Source: an uncultured Poribacteria bacterium (GTDB lineage Bacteria > Poribacteria > WGA-4E > WGA-3G). From it: DNA of 64,000 bases. The notes beneath the pieces are model-generated. The model was given only the letters and a program-made list of their open reading frames with translations, was not told where the DNA came from and made no database searches. Of the stretch, positions 61,532-64,000 are shown piece by piece. The first letter of the stretch is position 1. Every line of letters starts with the position of its first letter. The stretch covers positions 2,328,630-2,392,629 of the forward strand of contig OX638316.1 in assembly GCA_951812525.1 (NCBI GenBank), read 5' to 3'. A program made the translations under genes and the position numbers.

Positions 61532-62899
61532 TCAAAGCGGCACTGCTCTCGATTTATCGCCGATGCGCCGCATGGTAATATCCTGCACAAGGGTCGGATC
61601 CGGTAAGCCTGTCTCAGCGAGTCGGCGTTGCAGAAAAGCCTCCATATCGCCTTTCAAACGTGCAACGACCACATCTGCTTCCTCAGCCAGATTGTAGACC
61701 TCGTCTGGATCTTCCTCCAGGTCGTAAAGTTCCAAATCTGGTGTATTGTAGACAGCTGGCGTATCGCCGGTCTCAACAATTAGTTTCCACTTTTTCGTCT
61801 GCCACCCACGTTTTTTCATCCAACCGCATTCCGTGAGATAGACAGCCTCTGTTGTCCCGTCGTCGCTGCTGTTATCCATCAGCGTGCGAAGGCTTGTGCC
61901 TTCCATCTTTTCACGTTCCCTAAGTGCCGTTTGCCCCGCATAATCGAGAATTGTCGGGGCAATATCAGTGAGGCGAACCAGACCGTCAAGCCGCTGTCCG
62001 TCGGGGATGAGTGCCGGACAGTGAATGATGAGTGGAACGTGGCAGTTAGTCTCATAAAGCCCGTGGTGATCGTACCAGAGTTCGTGTTCGTCCAGCTCCT
62101 CGCCGTGGTCCGCCGTGATGATGAGTAGCGTTTCCTCAAGCTGATCACAGTCTTGTAGATAACGGAAAAGCTGCGCCAGGCAAGCATCCATATAAGCAAT
62201 CGAAGCATCATACGTGGCATTTACATATCGCCTGTCTGTCCATAACCGCTTCTTCGCTATATTTTCGGGATCCGCCGGATCCGGCGTGCACATCCACTGT
62301 CGGAAATAGTCCGTAAAAGGTTCGCAGGCGTAAACAGCGTCCATACTTCGGTTGTTTGGATCACACTCGTCGCCGCTATAGAACATCCGTTCAAACGGTA
62401 GAGGCGGCAGATACGGCGTGTGTGGATCCCAATAGTGAAGGAAAGCGAACCAAGGTTTATCCTGCGCCTGTGCCTGATCCAATAGTTCGATGGCTACCTC
62501 GTTAACTGCCTCCGCTTTTCGAGCTTTGCGATAACTGTTTTCCCACTGATACCCGCGGTACTGTGTCTCTGGAAAACCACGCTGAAACCACCGCCGCATG
62601 TTGTCCACAGCAACAGTAAAGTATCCAGCTTCACTCAACAACTCCGGAACAGTCTTTATATCGCCTGACAAGTCTAACGTCCCGCCCTGTGTGATGATTT
62701 GGTGGGATAAGACATCCTTGCCGGTGAACATCGTTGTATGCGCCGGATGCGTTGGGATGTGCGGACTGATACATTTCTCAAAAAGCGTCGAGCGTTCCGC
62801 AAGTGCATCGAGATGCGGTGTCGTTAGATTGCGATGCCCGTAGCAACTCATGCTGGATGCCCGCAGGGTATCTAATGAAATAAGGATGATGTTGCGCAA
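61532..62899 (-). CDS. sulfatase-family (alkaline phosphatase superfamily) hydrolase
   Basis: 455 residues from TTG 62899 with AAAGGAA upstream. Metal-binding Asp10 lies in ILISLDTLRASSMSCYGHRN. Where sulfatases have CxPSR, this reads PTHPAHTTMFTG (Thr50 at the nucleophile site), so a formylglycine cannot form. ADHGEELDEHELWYDHHGLY is the second metal site and CHVPLIIHCP follows. The nucleophile is therefore probably Thr, as in phosphodiesterase or phosphonate-monoester-hydrolase relatives. No signal peptide, so cytoplasmic unless exported by another route. First gene of a three-gene operon. Confidence 0.85.
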   Translation of the reverse strand: MRNIILISLDTLRASSMSCYGHRNLTTPHLDALAERSTLFEKCISPHIPTHPAHTTMFTGKDVLSHQIITQGGTLDLSGDIKTVPELLSEAGYFTVAVDNMRRWFQRGFPETQYRGYQWENSYRKARKAEAVNEVAIELLDQAQAQDKPWFAFLHYWDPHTPYLPPLPFERMFYSGDECDPNNRSMDAVYACEPFTDYFRQWMCTPDPADPENIAKKRLWTDRRYVNATYDASIAYMDACLAQLFRYLQDCDQLEETLLIITADHGEELDEHELWYDHHGLYETNCHVPLIIHCPALIPDGQRLDGLVRLTDIAPTILDYAGQTALREREKMEGTSLRTLMDNSSDDGTTEAVYLTECGWMKKRGWQTKKWKLIVETGDTPAVYNTPDLELYDLEEDPDEVYNLAEEADVVVARLKGDMEAFLQRRLAETGLPDPTLVQDITMRRIGDKSRAVPL

Positions 62900-62990
62900 A
62901 AACTCTGTTCCTTTCCACGTACTACCTTGATAGCGAGGTTACTTTTCTTACTTATAAGGTGAGATGAGTTTAGTGCTATGTCTATAAATG

Positions 62991-64000
62991 CTAATCGCCG
63001 GCGGCAACTTCAGCCGTTGAGGTCTGCGCTTCACGTATCGCTTCACACAGATAGGTAATCCCTTCGGGAATATCGTCTACGTGACAGTAAGCATACGCCA
63101 ACCGAATTGCTTTCACTGGGGCGTTCGCATAGTGGAAAGCGCTCCCGTAGCTGAAACCGACACCTTTCGCCGCAGCGAGGTCCCGTAATTTATCGAGGTC
63201 TGTCGTCTCTGGTAGATCTATCCAGAGGAAAAGCCCACCTCTCGGACGCGTCCATGTGCAGAGATCGCTCACGTGTTTATCGAGCGTTTCCACCACGGCG
63301 CGACATTTCGCACCAACAGCAGCGTTCGTCTTCACAAGATGTGTTTCGAGGTGTTCCATGAAGAATTCCGCAACGATTGCACTCGCCAAAGCACTCGTTC
63401 CACCATCCCACCGATTCTGGTGAATTTGCCCATAATACGGTTCCCGTGCAACGAAGTAGCCTTGTCGAACACCCGCACCTAAGATCTTCGAGAACGTAGC
63501 AATAAAGATCACCCGGTTTGAGGTATCCAGCTTAAAAAGCGAAGCCGGGGTCGGTGTCGATGTAAAGTCGATGTCGCCGTAGCAGTCGTCCTCAACGATG
63601 AGTGTATCATATTCCTCAGCCAACGCCAGCATCCGTTTTCGGCGTTCAAGTGAGAGGATCGCGCCTGTTGGGTTCTGATGGTTCGAGGTTGTGTAGATGA
63701 ACGATGGACGGATATTTTTTTCCTTGAGTGCCTTCAATCTCGACGCCAAGTCGTCCATATCCATGCCGTCAACGTAGTCCATCGACACGCCTTCGATATT
63801 CGCTTTGAAATGCCGCATGATCCCTAAGGTGCCGCTGTAAGTGTATTCCTCAGTCAGTACCGTATCGCCAGGATTGATGAGCGTTCCCAGCACCAATTCC
63901 AGTGCTTGCATAGAACCGGAGGTGATTGAGATGTTATCTATAGGCAACGGGACACCTTCGCGCCGCTCGAAGCGCATGGATGCGAGCTCCCGCAAACCTT
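62991..64000 (-). CDS. PLP-dependent aminotransferase class I/II (5' end outside the window)
   Basis: At least 334 residues; the frame is open to the right edge, so the N-terminus is missing. ISITSGSMQALELVLGTLIN, TTSNHQNPTGAILS (substrate-carboxylate site) and VEDDCYGDI precede the Schiff-base lysine in IATFSKILGAGVRQGY. The pattern fits the 2-aminoadipate (LysN)/MocR-type group of aminotransferases. No attached GntR domain can be judged. A family-2 tail (GCTATGTCTATA) lies in the gap before the sulfatase. Confidence 0.9.
   Translation of the reverse strand, partial: GLRELASMRFERREGVPLPIDNISITSGSMQALELVLGTLINPGDTVLTEEYTYSGTLGIMRHFKANIEGVSMDYVDGMDMDDLASRLKALKEKNIRPSFIYTTSNHQNPTGAILSLERRKRMLALAEEYDTLIVEDDCYGDIDFTSTPTPASLFKLDTSNRVIFIATFSKILGAGVRQGYFVAREPYYGQIHQNRWDGGTSALASAIVAEFFMEHLETHLVKTNAAVGAKCRAVVETLDKHVSDLCTWTRPRGGLFLWIDLPETTDLDKLRDLAAAKGVGFSYGSAFHYANAPVKAIRLAYAYCHVDDIPEGITYLCEAIREAQTSTAEVAAGD

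Overview
The window looks like chromosomal DNA of an uncultured bacterium, most likely Candidatus Poribacteria or a close relative. This rests on recognition, not a search. The large secreted proteins end in a FlgD-like tail (NYPNPFNPETWIPYHLA), or in a lamin-tail-linked module (GPLPVSLSSFRPVR), of a kind I associate with that group. They sit among sulfatases, GT9, TPR and Ig-like proteins and many palindromic repeats. The cell appears diderm: OmpA-type lipoprotein, Lgt, and a heptosyltransferase-like GT9.

Layout. 1-5 kb: coiled-coil and OmpA lipoproteins, guaA, a class V aminotransferase. 5-13 kb, minus strand: an ECF sigma factor, its anti-sigma factor, a 1,567-residue TPR protein, and an Ig-like lipoprotein with a long, probably structured leader. 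13-21 kb: dprA, livG-livF-lgt, a sulfotransferase-like gene and a UPF0182 membrane protein. 21-28.3 kb: a mobile zone with an unknown two-gene cassette and its collapsed second copy, two TnpB genes and an IS200-type tnpA. 28.6-45 kb: two lamin-tail genes (one decayed) and two paralogous Ig/YWTD-propeller genes. Repeat arrays flank a REP-associated tyrosine transposase (RAYT) at 41.4 kb and a second Y1 transposase at 46.4 kb. 47-64 kb: a redoxin/cytochrome/copper-monooxygenase fusion, YihY, a methyltransferase, rpsU with a dsRBD protein, TauE/SafE, an Rpn-type nuclease, a Gfo/Idh/MocA oxidoreductase, groSL, GT9, a lipoprotein/metallopeptidase/sulfatase cluster and a PLP aminotransferase cut by the window end.

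The most striking theme is a set of mobile palindromes. One family has a GTAG head and a GC-rich hairpin, is scattered between genes, and forms arrays around the RAYT. A second family (GCTCC/GGAGC hairpins with an ATGTCTATAG tail) forms an eight-unit array beside the 46.4 kb Y1 transposase. Palindromes are also nested inside one another. In three places repeat DNA lies in frame inside coding genes: twice in the UPF0182 gene and once inside the RuvC-I motif of the second TnpB. This suggests two transposase/REP systems whose products, or similar palindromes, can enter genes without breaking the reading frame.

Other regulatory signals stand out. There is a textbook sigma-54 promoter upstream of groSL, a run of near-consensus promoters with exact 17-bp spacers upstream of the intact lamin-tail gene, a likely leaderless tnpA, and a TauE gene that appears to start at ATC. 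No tRNA, rRNA or CRISPR array was recognised.
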